Positions 9,993 through 17,528 of a stretch of 56,068 nt of DNA are shown here, piece after piece. Origin of the DNA: CAYXVF01 sp964468125 (GTDB lineage Bacteria; Myxococcota; XYA12-FULL-58-9; CAYXVF01); assembly GCA_964468125.1 (NCBI GenBank), contig CAYXVF010000032.1:1-56068 (forward strand). The letters run 5' to 3'. How positions within the stretch are numbered: position 1 is the first letter of the stretch; each line of letters starts with the position of its first letter. A program made the position numbers and the translations under genes. The notes below the pieces were generated by a model that was given only the letters and a program-made list of their open reading frames with translations, was not told the DNA's origin and did no database searches.

Positions 9993-10627
9993 CGGCGCGA
10001 TCCCGTCGCGTCGCGCTCGTCGTTTTGACGCTGTCGAGTGCGGGGTGCTCGACCGTCCAGCCGCTCCGCCCCTTGGAGCCCGGCGACTTCGCCCTGGAGG
10101 GCTCGCTGGTCGGTGTCTTCCTGCGCGAGGACTTCGTCTACGCGGGGGCCCAACCGTTGATCGGAGCGCGCTACGGTCTCACCGACACGCTCGAGCTCCG
10201 CGGCCACCTCCATCCGGTGGGACTCTTTGCCTCGGTCCTCTCCGGTGACCTCGGGATCGTGTGGCACGGCCCACGGGTCGGTGAAGTCCGGTTTCATGGT
10301 GCGCTCGACGCCTGGTGGCTCAGCGATCCGCGGGCGAATACAGGAGGCCTTCGCGGCCTCATCAACGCGCGCAGCCTCGTGCACTGGGAAGCGAGCGAGG
10401 TGGTCTGGCCCTTCGCAACACTCGACGCGGGGCTCGCCTTTGACGACGGCGACTTCGTTCCCGGGGTCGGCACGGGCCTCCAATTCCCTCTGGGGGTCTG
10501 GGAGGTCTCCATCGAAGCGCGCCTCAGCGCCTTCGACGAACGAACAAATGATTTCAGCCAGCCCTACGTCGGGATCGGCGGACAGGGGATCCTCTATGGC
10601 GGAATTGGGTTAGCCTACCGCCTATGA
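9989..10627 (+). CDS. Small envelope lipoprotein, function unknown
   Basis: A 212-residue protein with lipoprotein signal TLSSAGC (Cys 20). The mature part is rich in short beta-like segments with Gly and aromatic residues (GARYGLTDTLELRG, GLAYRL at the end), resembling a small outer-membrane-associated beta-sheet protein. I recognise no named family. The start overlaps the pbpC stop (ATGA at 9989-9992), and its own stop overlaps the next start in the same way. It is therefore very likely cotranscribed with A2M and PBP1C and may belong to the same envelope function. Upstream in-frame codons lie inside pbpC and are not part of the gene. Confidence 0.7.
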   Translation: MTARSRRVALVVLTLSSAGCSTVQPLRPLEPGDFALEGSLVGVFLREDFVYAGAQPLIGARYGLTDTLELRGHLHPVGLFASVLSGDLGIVWHGPRVGEVRFHGALDAWWLSDPRANTGGLRGLINARSLVHWEASEVVWPFATLDAGLAFDDGDFVPGVGTGLQFPLGVWEVSIEARLSAFDERTNDFSQPYVGIGGQGILYGGIGLAYRL

Positions 10628-11418
10628 GGCGTCTTCTCGTCAGTGCCGTGCTCGTCTCGCTCACGTCCTGCGAGCTCGAAAACACGCTCCTGTTTCGCAC
10701 GGACAAAACAGACGCCTACGCGCTCCCGAACAATCGCATTCCAGACAGCGCCCTCGAAGAGCTCACGATTCTCACCGGCGACGGGGTTCGGATCGCGGCC
10801 GTCTACGCGCAGCAGCCACTGGAGAGCGACACGGCGCTCGTGTTTCACGGCCAGGGGGGCAACATCGACGGCTTTTGGGACCGCGTGATGCGCTTGTGGG
10901 ACTTCGGCCTGTCGGTATTGATCATCGACTATCGAGGATACGGGAAAAGCGAGGGTGAGCCGTCGGAGCAGGGCCTCTATGAAGATGGACGCTCCGCCCT
11001 TCAGTGGCTGCTCGCCTCGGGGCTCCCCCGTGAACGAATCTGGTTGTGGGGGATCTCACTCGGGACCGCCGTCGCGAGCCAGGTCGCCGTCGAGGAAGCG
11101 GTCGCTTTCATGGTCTTGGATGCGCCCTTCACCTCGATGGCCGACATGGTGGGAGACGCGAGCCCGCTCGACCTCCCGCGAGACTGGGTGATCGAGTCCG
11201 AATGGGACACGCTTTCGCGAATGCCCCGGGTTTTGGCGAAGACCGTCGTGGCCCATGGCACCTCCGACGGGGTCGTGCCTTTTCGCCTGGGCGAGCGCGT
11301 CTTCGACGCCGCCCCGCAGCCCAAACGCTTCGTGCCGGTGAACGGGGCAGGGCACAACCGGCTGATCCTCGATCACGCCCCGGCAATTCTCGAGGCGGTG
11401 GACTCGCTTCGCGATTGA
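10624..11418 (+). CDS. Alpha/beta-hydrolase fold lipoprotein
   Basis: A 264-residue serine hydrolase of the BEM46/YfhR-like group with a lipoprotein signal ending SLTSC (Cys 16). The core shows HGQGGN (oxyanion region), DYRGYGKSEG, the nucleophile elbow GISLG near residue 144, the acid in GTSDGVVP near 220 and the His in GAGHNRL near 243. The full triad is therefore present. Substrate cannot be told from sequence. It overlaps the preceding lipoprotein by ATGA and closes the envelope operon begun by A2M. Confidence 0.85.
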   Translation: MRRLLVSAVLVSLTSCELENTLLFRTDKTDAYALPNNRIPDSALEELTILTGDGVRIAAVYAQQPLESDTALVFHGQGGNIDGFWDRVMRLWDFGLSVLIIDYRGYGKSEGEPSEQGLYEDGRSALQWLLASGLPRERIWLWGISLGTAVASQVAVEEAVAFMVLDAPFTSMADMVGDASPLDLPRDWVIESEWDTLSRMPRVLAKTVVAHGTSDGVVPFRLGERVFDAAPQPKRFVPVNGAGHNRLILDHAPAILEAVDSLRD

Positions 11419-11458
11419 CGCTTCCGTGCGATCTAAAAAGGCTGCAGACTCGGCCACG

Positions 11459-11860
11459 ATGGGCAGCAGCTACGGACAACGGAGCGAACGAGGGGCCGTC
11501 CCCTGGAGCAGCGTGTTCTTCGTTCTCGTGCTGGGAGGCGTAACGTACTTGGGCTTTGTTTACGTGCCCGTCTACCTGACGGAGTTCCGGATTCAAAACG
11601 AGACCAAGGGTCTAGCGAACAAAGCGCTCGTCAGCACGGCCTCCGATGACGTCCTCGTCGAGCGGTTCATTCAGGTGGTAGAGAGACGCACGGGCATCGA
11701 GCTCTACTCCTCGGACGTCCTCATCGACCGCATTGAAGCCAACGAGCGTACCCGGGCCGTAGTCGAGTACGATATCGTGATCGAATTCCCATTCCTGGAT
11801 CGAGAAGAGGTTAAACACGTCGTGACCGAAGTAGAGGTCACCCGCTCGAGGGCCTATTGA
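11459..11860 (+). CDS. Single-pass membrane protein, function unknown
   Basis: The predicted protein has about 133 residues from ATG 11459; a GTG at 11426 would add 11. One transmembrane segment (SSVFFVLVLGGVTYLGFVYV) lies near the N terminus. A roughly 100-residue soluble region of mixed alpha/beta character follows, containing VERRTGIELYSSDV and a repeated beta pattern EYDIVIEFPF. This layout resembles DUF4845-type small membrane proteins, but I cannot confirm that. It follows the hydrolase by 40 nt and precedes pyrR by 49 nt, so it could belong to either transcription unit. Confidence 0.6.
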   Translation: MGSSYGQRSERGAVPWSSVFFVLVLGGVTYLGFVYVPVYLTEFRIQNETKGLANKALVSTASDDVLVERFIQVVERRTGIELYSSDVLIDRIEANERTRAVVEYDIVIEFPFLDREEVKHVVTEVEVTRSRAY

Positions 11861-11909
11861 AGAGCGTCAGACCGGCGGTGTATGGCCCTACAACTGCGAG
11901 GAGGATGAG

Positions 11910-12452
11910 GTGTCTCGGGTATTGATGGATGCGGCTGCGGTCGAGCGAGCCATACAGGACATGGTGGAGACCTTGGTGGCTCACGGCAACGACGGGCCTT
12001 GGGCGGTGGTAGGGATCCGCCGCGGCGGCGAAACGCTCGCCAAGCGCCTCGCGGCCGGCATCGAGGCCAAAACCGGCGAGAAACCGGAGCTCGGAATGGT
12101 GGACATCACCCTCTACCGAGACGACGGTTTCGGACCGAATGATTTTCCCTCGGTGGGTGTGACGGACATTCCCTTCGTTTTGAAAGAACGAACCGTGGTC
12201 TTGGCGGATGACGTGCTCTACACCGGCCGCACGGTCCGCGCCGCGATAGACGCCATCTTGGACTATGGGCGACCGAAGGCCGTTCGCCTCGCGGTCCTGG
12301 TTGACCGGGGATTGCGCGAGCTGCCCATTCGGGCGGACGCCGCAGGCATCGCGATCGAAACCACCCCTGGACAACACGTCGACGTTCGTGTGAATGAGAC
12401 CCCCGGCGGAACGGATGAAGTCCGTGTAACGAATGGAGGAGAAGCTTCGTGA
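11910..12452 (+). CDS. pyrR: PyrR, pyrimidine regulator / uracil phosphoribosyltransferase
   Basis: A 180-residue type I phosphoribosyltransferase. The PRPP-binding motif VLADDVLYTGRTVRAA is near residue 97, and VVGIRRGGETLA and DITLYRDD are also typical of PyrR. The family binds pyr mRNA and attenuates transcription in response to UMP, or acts as a uracil phosphoribosyltransferase. The start is GTG with AGGAGG 5 nt upstream. It overlaps pyrB by 4 nt (GTGA). The 49 nt upstream are too short for the classic anti-terminator leader, so regulation by RNA binding is not evident here. Confidence 0.92.
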   Translation: MSRVLMDAAAVERAIQDMVETLVAHGNDGPWAVVGIRRGGETLAKRLAAGIEAKTGEKPELGMVDITLYRDDGFGPNDFPSVGVTDIPFVLKERTVVLADDVLYTGRTVRAAIDAILDYGRPKAVRLAVLVDRGLRELPIRADAAGIAIETTPGQHVDVRVNETPGGTDEVRVTNGGEAS

Positions 12453-13372
12453 TCGCAGGGCAACACCTGTTGGGAATTCGAGGCCTGAGCAAAGACGCCA
12501 TTCATCACATCCTCGATACCGCCGAAGGTTTTCGAGAGATCTCTCGGCGCCGCATCAAAAAAGTCCCCACGCTTCGGGGCCGCACGATCGTCAACGCCTT
12601 CTTCGAGAACAGCACACGCACGCGGGTGAGCTTCGAGCTCGCCGCCAAACGCCTCTCCGCCGACGGGGTCAACGTTTCGGCGAGCGGCACGAGCGTGGCC
12701 AAGGGCGAGTCCCTCATCGACATGGCTCAGACCCTCGCTGCGATGCAGCTCGATGCCGTCGTCATCCGCCACGGGCAGGCAGGAGCGCCGCATTACCTCG
12801 CCGAGCGTTTAGACGCGCGCATCATCAACGCCGGCGATGGGCAGCACGAGCACCCCACTCAAGCGCTCTTGGACCTGATGACCATACGACGCCACTTCCG
12901 AACCCTCGAGAACCTCGACGTCGCGTTGGTCGGGGACATCGCGCACAGCCGAGTGGCGCGATCGAATCTGCTCGCGCTGCACACGGTTGGGGCAAACATT
13001 CGCGTCGCTGGCCCAAAGACCCTCCTGCCGCCTCAGATCGAAAGGGCCTACCGGTGCACGGTCTGCAACTCAGTGGCAGAGGCGGTGGAAGGCGCGCACG
13101 TCGTGATGGCCCTGCGTCTGCAACGGGAACGAATGGTGGAAGGGTTGCTCCCGTCGCTGCGCGAGTACGCGAACGAATTCGGCGTGAACGCCGCGCTTCT
13201 AGAGACGACACGGCCCGAGGCGATCCTCATGCACCCCGGTCCGGTCAATCGCGGCGTCGAGCTCGCCCCGGATGTAATCGACGGGCCTCGCAGCGTGATC
13301 CTCGACCAGGTGGAAAACGGCGTCGCGGTGCGGGCGGCGATTCTCTACCTCATTCTGGGAGGAGAGCCATGA
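12449..13372 (+). CDS. pyrB: Aspartate carbamoyltransferase catalytic chain
   Basis: A 307-residue ATCase catalytic subunit, which condenses carbamoyl phosphate with aspartate in de novo UMP synthesis. The carbamoyl-phosphate loop STRTRVSFE is near residue 54, HPTQ is near 134, and MHPGPVNRG near the C terminus completes the family signature. The start is GTG at 12449 inside the pyrR stop overlap, and the stop overlaps the pyrC-like start as ATGA. No pyrI regulatory gene is present. The adjacent inactive dihydroorotase-like partner suggests a class A type ATCase built as a PyrB-PyrC' complex. Confidence 0.95.
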   Translation: MIAGQHLLGIRGLSKDAIHHILDTAEGFREISRRRIKKVPTLRGRTIVNAFFENSTRTRVSFELAAKRLSADGVNVSASGTSVAKGESLIDMAQTLAAMQLDAVVIRHGQAGAPHYLAERLDARIINAGDGQHEHPTQALLDLMTIRRHFRTLENLDVALVGDIAHSRVARSNLLALHTVGANIRVAGPKTLLPPQIERAYRCTVCNSVAEAVEGAHVVMALRLQRERMVEGLLPSLREYANEFGVNAALLETTRPEAILMHPGPVNRGVELAPDVIDGPRSVILDQVENGVAVRAAILYLILGGEP

Positions 13373-14664
13373 CCCTGGTGATCCGTAATGGCCGACTCCT
13401 GGACCCGCGGAGCGGCACGGACGCCACGCGAGACGTGGTCATCGCCGACGGACGCGTGAAAGCGGTGACCGAGGCGCGAGGCGCCGATGGCGATGGCGCG
13501 CAGGTGGTTGACGCAACGGGACGGTGGATCGTTCCCGGCCTCGTTGAGCTCGCCGCCCATTTTCGCGAGCCAGGTCACGAGTACAAAGAGGATCTGCAGA
13601 GCGGTGCCGAAGCGGCGCTCGCCGGTGGCTTCACCCATGTGGCCCTCGCCCCAGACACGGACCCGGTGACGGACAACGTCGAGGTGGTGGAGTACTTGCA
13701 CCGCCGGAGCGCGCTTCTCGACCGCTGTGACCTACGGGTCGTAGGCGCCGCGACGGTCGGGCTGAGGGGCGAATCGATGGCGCCGGTCGCCGAGATGGCA
13801 AAGGCTGGCGCGGTCGCCGTGGGTGACGCCGAGCACTGGATCAAGAGCGCCTCCTTGATGCGTCGGCTGCTCGAATACGCCGAACACTTTGGCGTCCCGG
13901 TGTTCAGCCGCCCGAGCGATCCGGAGGTGGCACGAAGCGGCGAGATTCACGAGGGCGAGGTTTCCACCGCCCTCGGCTTGCGCGGCATTCCGCGAACCGC
14001 CGAGGATCTCGCGGTCGCCCGGGACATCATGATGGCCGAGTACACCGGCGGTCGCGTGCACCTTTCAGGGGTCTCCACCGCCGGAGCTATCCGCCAGATC
14101 CGCGAGGCGAAAGCCCGGGGCGTACGCGTCACCGCGGACGCAAACCCGCTGAACCTGCTGCTGACGCACGAGTCCATGTTCGGTTTCCCCGTGACTCTCA
14201 AAGTCCTGCCCCCGCTCCGTGAAGGAAGCGACCGACTAGCGCTGATCGAAGGGTTGAAGGACGGAACGGTGGACTGCCTCGCGTCGCACCACGCGCCGCA
14301 AAGCGTGATGGAAAAGGACTCGACCTTTCAGGGCGCGGAGTTTGGCGCCACCGGTCTGCAGACCGCTGTCTCCCTCGCCTTGGCCCTCGTTCGCGAGCAC
14401 GAGGTCTCGGAGCTGACCATCATACGCGCACTCAGCCATGCACCCGCGCAGGTGCTCGGACTCGATGTTGGCCATGTCACCGAGGGAGCTCCGGCCAACC
14501 TCGCGGTGATCGATCCAACGGGCACCTGGACGCTCGATGCGAGCACGAATCGCTCCAAGAGCTCCTATTGCTATCACTACGGCAAGATTCTGCAGGGCCG
14601 CGTGCACCAAACGATCAAGGACGGCAGACTCCTGTTCCACGAAGGCGCGGACGCCTCCCTCTAG
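13369..14664 (+). CDS. pyrC': Dihydroorotase-like protein lacking metal ligands (PyrC')
   Basis: A 431-residue type I dihydroorotase homologue with a full-length amidohydrolase fold, but the catalytic positions are altered. HxH of the DxHVHLR motif reads AxH (LAAHFREPG, near residue 60). The Asp of DDG reads DAE. The His-Cys-Glu-Asp stretch reads SRPSD. The His in HVST is replaced by Gly (SGVSTA). PHH reads PLN. The catalytic Asp of TDHAPH is replaced by His (SHHAPQ). In Pseudomonas and others, such PyrC' proteins are inactive scaffolds needed for ATCase assembly. Location directly after pyrB supports that role. An active dihydroorotase should then be encoded elsewhere. Confidence 0.88.
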   Translation: MTLVIRNGRLLDPRSGTDATRDVVIADGRVKAVTEARGADGDGAQVVDATGRWIVPGLVELAAHFREPGHEYKEDLQSGAEAALAGGFTHVALAPDTDPVTDNVEVVEYLHRRSALLDRCDLRVVGAATVGLRGESMAPVAEMAKAGAVAVGDAEHWIKSASLMRRLLEYAEHFGVPVFSRPSDPEVARSGEIHEGEVSTALGLRGIPRTAEDLAVARDIMMAEYTGGRVHLSGVSTAGAIRQIREAKARGVRVTADANPLNLLLTHESMFGFPVTLKVLPPLREGSDRLALIEGLKDGTVDCLASHHAPQSVMEKDSTFQGAEFGATGLQTAVSLALALVREHEVSELTIIRALSHAPAQVLGLDVGHVTEGAPANLAVIDPTGTWTLDASTNRSKSSYCYHYGKILQGRVHQTIKDGRLLFHEGADASL

Positions 14665-14672
14665 AGCGAGTC

Positions 14673-15314
14673 ATGTTCCACGGCATCTATGACGACATGG
14701 TGCAGTTCGCATCGGAGGGGGATCTCGCCAAGGAGCTAGCCCGCGCCAAAGTCGAATATTTCGAGCGCACCGGCGAGCTCTTCGAGAGTGACCCCGCCTT
14801 TGAGCGGCGCATGGCGAGCTTTCTCGAGTGGTATGTTTTCGACCGCGTCATGCCGGAGAACGATGGCCTCACGCCAGCTCGGCTCTACATTCGCGAACGC
14901 GGCGGCGACGGCAGCCACACGGATCGCACGCGCATGGACGAAGTGGCGCGATCGGTCCCGTCGCTCTTTGAGTTTCGCAAGATCAAGAACGACCGGCTGC
15001 ACGTGATCGACCTGCTGTCGAGCTCCAAGCTCTCCGTATTCGAACGCCGCCATCCAGCCGGCCTGGAAGCGGGGGATGTTCTCGAAGCGCGCATGGTCGA
15101 GTTTGATGGCGAGCAGTATTTCAGCGAGGTCTGGGCCGTCCACCCGCGGGAGGCACGCCGCTCCATCCTCAAAGCCGCCAAGGCGTTCCGCAAAAAGGGC
15201 GGCAGCTTCGAGGAGCGAGTGGACCTCGTGCACCGGGTGGCCCGTCTTTCAAATCGCTGCGAGCGCTACAAACACGTCAGCCCCAAACAGTTCTTCGAGG
15301 AGCTCGAGGCATGA
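14673..15314 (+). CDS. Hypothetical protein in the pyr operon
   Basis: A 213-residue soluble protein with no signal or membrane segment and no family I recognise. The N-terminal half is helical and aromatic-rich (MASFLEWYVFDRVMPENDG). The middle has a beta-rich region around LHVIDLLSSSKLSVFERR, and the C terminus is basic (KAAKAFRKKGGSFEERVD; ERYKHVSPKQFFEELEA). It starts 8 nt after pyrC' and its stop overlaps a tiny lipoprotein gene (ATGA), so it belongs to the pyr transcription unit. Its role in pyrimidine metabolism, if any, is unknown. Confidence 0.7.
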   Translation: MFHGIYDDMVQFASEGDLAKELARAKVEYFERTGELFESDPAFERRMASFLEWYVFDRVMPENDGLTPARLYIRERGGDGSHTDRTRMDEVARSVPSLFEFRKIKNDRLHVIDLLSSSKLSVFERRHPAGLEAGDVLEARMVEFDGEQYFSEVWAVHPREARRSILKAAKAFRKKGGSFEERVDLVHRVARLSNRCERYKHVSPKQFFEELEA

Positions 15315-15469
15315 CTGCCCGAACGGCCATCGTTTTGGCCGTCTTTTTCCTCGGCTGCGCGCGCACGATTCCCGTCGTCTCGGCATCGCAGACGGGGTCG
15401 AGTATCGATTTCCCCTCCGAGCTCGACCGCGATGTCCGCAGCGCGAGCCTGTTCGTCGATTGGCACTGA
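15311..15469 (+). CDS. 52-residue small lipoprotein at the end of the pyr operon
   Basis: A tiny lipoprotein: MTARTAIVLAVFFLGC is a clear type II signal with Cys 16, leaving only 37 mature residues that end FVDWH. The ATG overlaps the upstream stop (ATGA at 15311-15314), which supports translation by coupling. A terminator hairpin follows 28 nt after the stop. No family is recognised. The DWH ending recalls the RDWH end of the small ORF at 1470-1583, which may be chance. Confidence 0.65.
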   Translation: MTARTAIVLAVFFLGCARTIPVVSASQTGSSIDFPSELDRDVRSASLFVDWH

Positions 15470-15496
15470 GCGCGAGCGCCTCCAGCAAGTACGAAA

Positions 15497-15531
15497 ACGG
15501 CGGGCACACTCATCACTGAGTGGCCCGCCGT
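15497..15531. terminator. Bidirectional hairpin terminator
   Basis: ACGGCGGGC pairs with GCCCGCCGT, with an inner CACTCA/TGAGTG stem and a 4-nt loop. T-rich tracts follow on both strands (GGGTTTTCG on plus; GTTTTCG on minus). It sits between the convergent ends of the pyr operon and the peroxiredoxin gene. Confidence 0.8.
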
Positions 15532-15555
15532 CGGGTTTTCGTTTCTCAGGAAAGC

Positions 15556-16083
15556 TTACTTTTCCTTGAGGTACTTCAGCATGGTGTCCACGTCCGACAC
15601 CTCGAAGGGGTCGGTCGGACAGTTGTCGCTGTAATCCGGTTCGACGAAGAGCTTCTCGATCTTCTTGTCGTTGACGAACGCGCTGTAGCGCCAGGAGCGC
15701 ATGCCAAAGCCGAGGTTCGTCTTGTCGACGAGCATGCCCATCTTGCGGGTAAACTCACCGTTGCCGTCGGGGAGAAGGAACACCTTCTCCGCGCCGAGGT
15801 CCTTGCCCCACTTGAACATGACGAACGCATCGTTCACCGAGATGCACACGACTTCGTCAACGCCGAGCGATTTGAGCTCGTCGTACTTGGCTTCGTAGCC
15901 AGGCAGGTGCGTCGAGGAGCACGTGGGCGTGAACGCGCCAGGCAGTGAGAAGATCACGACCTTCTTGCCCTTGAAGATGTCGTCGGTGCTCTTGTCCTCC
16001 CAGCGGAACGGGTTGTCGCCGCCGATGCTCTCGTCGCGCACGCGGGTCTTGAAGACGACGTCGGGTACGTTCCTTCCTTCCAT
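15556..16083 (-). CDS. Peroxiredoxin, Prx5 family
   Basis: A 175-residue thiol peroxidase that reduces peroxides with a thiol donor. The signature LPGAFTPTCSSTHLPGY carries the peroxidatic Cys at residue 55. WRYSAFVNDKKIEKLFVEP and the SVNDAFVM segment are typical of Prx5 proteins; a further Cys (DYSDNCPTDP) lies near the C terminus and could act as resolving Cys. ATG 16083 is preferred to the GTG one codon upstream because AAGGAG lies about 8 nt before it. No glutaredoxin domain is fused. The gene appears monocistronic, bounded by the bidirectional terminator. Confidence 0.93.
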   Translation of the reverse strand: MEGRNVPDVVFKTRVRDESIGGDNPFRWEDKSTDDIFKGKKVVIFSLPGAFTPTCSSTHLPGYEAKYDELKSLGVDEVVCISVNDAFVMFKWGKDLGAEKVFLLPDGNGEFTRKMGMLVDKTNLGFGMRSWRYSAFVNDKKIEKLFVEPDYSDNCPTDPFEVSDVDTMLKYLKEK

Positions 16084-16232
16084 CACAACACTCCTTGCAG
16101 GTAGCGCCGAGCGGCGCCTTTGTCGGTTTGAACGAGCGCCGGGGTATCACGTCCCCGAGCCGCGCTCAAAGTAAGTCTGCCGGCAGGGAGTGCACCCCTG
16201 GAGCGTTCCAAGTCGCGATAGTTTCTCCGAAA

Positions 16233-17420
16233 TCAGCCGATAGCCCGGAGCCCGCGACGATTCGCCGCGGCGGCCGGCTCCGATGATTCAACCGGCGTGT
16301 CCAGACGCATCCGTCGACGCTCGTTGCGCACCTCGCTGCGTTCGTTGATGTACTCCCGCGCCGCAAAGACGAACGGCTGAAGCACCATCCCCACCACGCC
16401 GGAGATCGGCCCCCATAGCGTCTCGCCCAAGCCTCGCCAGCTCTTGGTCCAGCGCAGGGAGACCACGTCTTGAGCGAAGTAGAGAACGACGCGCGCGGCA
16501 GCCGTCGGAAGCTGGAAGATGCCACTGAAGAAACCGCCGATGCCCGCGAAGACCGGCCGGGTCACATTGCGAATGCCTTCCCAAAGCTCCGAGCCTTCGA
16601 CCCCGAACAGGAGGGCCGGGGTCGCCACGAGCCAGAGGGCAGCGCTAAAGAGCCAGCCGGCGCCTTCCACCACGTTCATGGTGACGCTGTGAATGATGTC
16701 CGCGAACCACGAGATGCCGTTGTCGATCTTGTCCCAGGTGCTCAAGCCGTCCTTGGGTCCGTCGACCGGACCGACGCGATCGGTTTCGCGCGGCGCCTCG
16801 ACCGGTCCTGGCCGATCGACCCGGTCGGCCGGTGTGGTGCGGTCCGTCGGTGCGGTGCGATCCGCCGGGCCCGTGCGCGTGGGCGGAACAGTGCGATCCG
16901 GAGGAACCGTGCGATCCGAAGGAACCGTCCGATCGGAAGGCAAACCGCGGTCCGGCGTGGTGCGGTCCGGAGCCGTTCGATCGGACGGCACCGTCCGGTC
17001 GTTCGCGGGGCCGGTGCGAGCGGGCGGCACCGGTCGGTCGGTCGAACCTCGGTCTGCCGGGGGGACCGTCGGCCGGTCCGGACGCGGGCCGTCGCTCGTG
17101 CGATCGGGCGGCAGCGGTGAGGTGCGGGCAGGGTCTCGGCCTGACTGCTCCTCCCAAGGTGGAATGCGAGAAGGCACGCCGCGATCGCTCGGAACCGCGA
17201 GGCCGGGGAGCTCACGCACCACCGGCGCGAGGTCGATGCGTCGTTGGGGGTCTGCAACGACGTCGGTATTCGGGTCCGGACGGCCGTGCTCCACGCGGGC
17301 GCGGGCAGTCTGCTGCGCTTCGGCAGACAGGCGTCGCCCGGCGGCTGTCGCCGGGAGGAGGGTACGGGTCTGGGGCGCACCTGCAGGGGCAGGGCGCACG
17401 GCTTCTGCGCTCATCGTCAT
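16233..17420 (-). CDS. Pro/Arg/Asp/Thr-rich repeat protein with membrane-associated C terminus
   Basis: A 395-residue protein of unknown family. Residues about 95-220 are a low-complexity region built on short units such as DRTVPS, DRTAP, DRTVPP and ARTGPA, rich in charge and proline and probably disordered. The C-terminal 170 residues are hydrophobic, with several possible membrane or amphipathic helices (WLFSAALWLVATPALLFG; GIGGFFSGIFQLP; GVVGMVLQPFVF), and end in a basic tail. There is no signal peptide. The repeat could be a spacer or an interaction region at the membrane. The start is ATG 17420; a second ATG lies two codons in. It is divergent from the metzincin lipoprotein gene. Confidence 0.65.
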   Translation of the reverse strand: MTMSAEAVRPAPAGAPQTRTLLPATAAGRRLSAEAQQTARARVEHGRPDPNTDVVADPQRRIDLAPVVRELPGLAVPSDRGVPSRIPPWEEQSGRDPARTSPLPPDRTSDGPRPDRPTVPPADRGSTDRPVPPARTGPANDRTVPSDRTAPDRTTPDRGLPSDRTVPSDRTVPPDRTVPPTRTGPADRTAPTDRTTPADRVDRPGPVEAPRETDRVGPVDGPKDGLSTWDKIDNGISWFADIIHSVTMNVVEGAGWLFSAALWLVATPALLFGVEGSELWEGIRNVTRPVFAGIGGFFSGIFQLPTAAARVVLYFAQDVVSLRWTKSWRGLGETLWGPISGVVGMVLQPFVFAAREYINERSEVRNERRRMRLDTPVESSEPAAAANRRGLRAIG

Positions 17421-17516
17421 CTCTCGCCTGTTGATGTGAAGGAATTGCGGTCCTGAAGAGGGCCATCTTTCATATCGGCGAGTCCCGCCTCGCTGGTGCG
17501 TGTTTTTCGGCCCGGC

Positions 17517-17522
17517 TATACT
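17517..17522 (+). promoter_or_regulatory. Candidate -10 box giving a leaderless mRNA
   Basis: TATACT ends 7 nt before the A of the ATG at 17529, which is the normal distance from a -10 box to the transcription start. No Shine-Dalgarno is present. This layout suggests a leaderless transcript. The -35 region is weak (TGGTGC, 17 nt upstream). Confidence 0.45.
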
Positions 17523-17528
17523 TCGCTC

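Noticed and set aside
11861..11909. PyrR-responsive attenuator
   Set aside because: The space before pyrR is 49 nt, too short for the usual anti-terminator/terminator pair, and no hairpin with a T tract is visible.
12433..13368. N-terminal extension of the pyrC' frame
   Set aside because: It overlaps all of pyrB in another frame; the ATG at 13369 begins the normal family N terminus.
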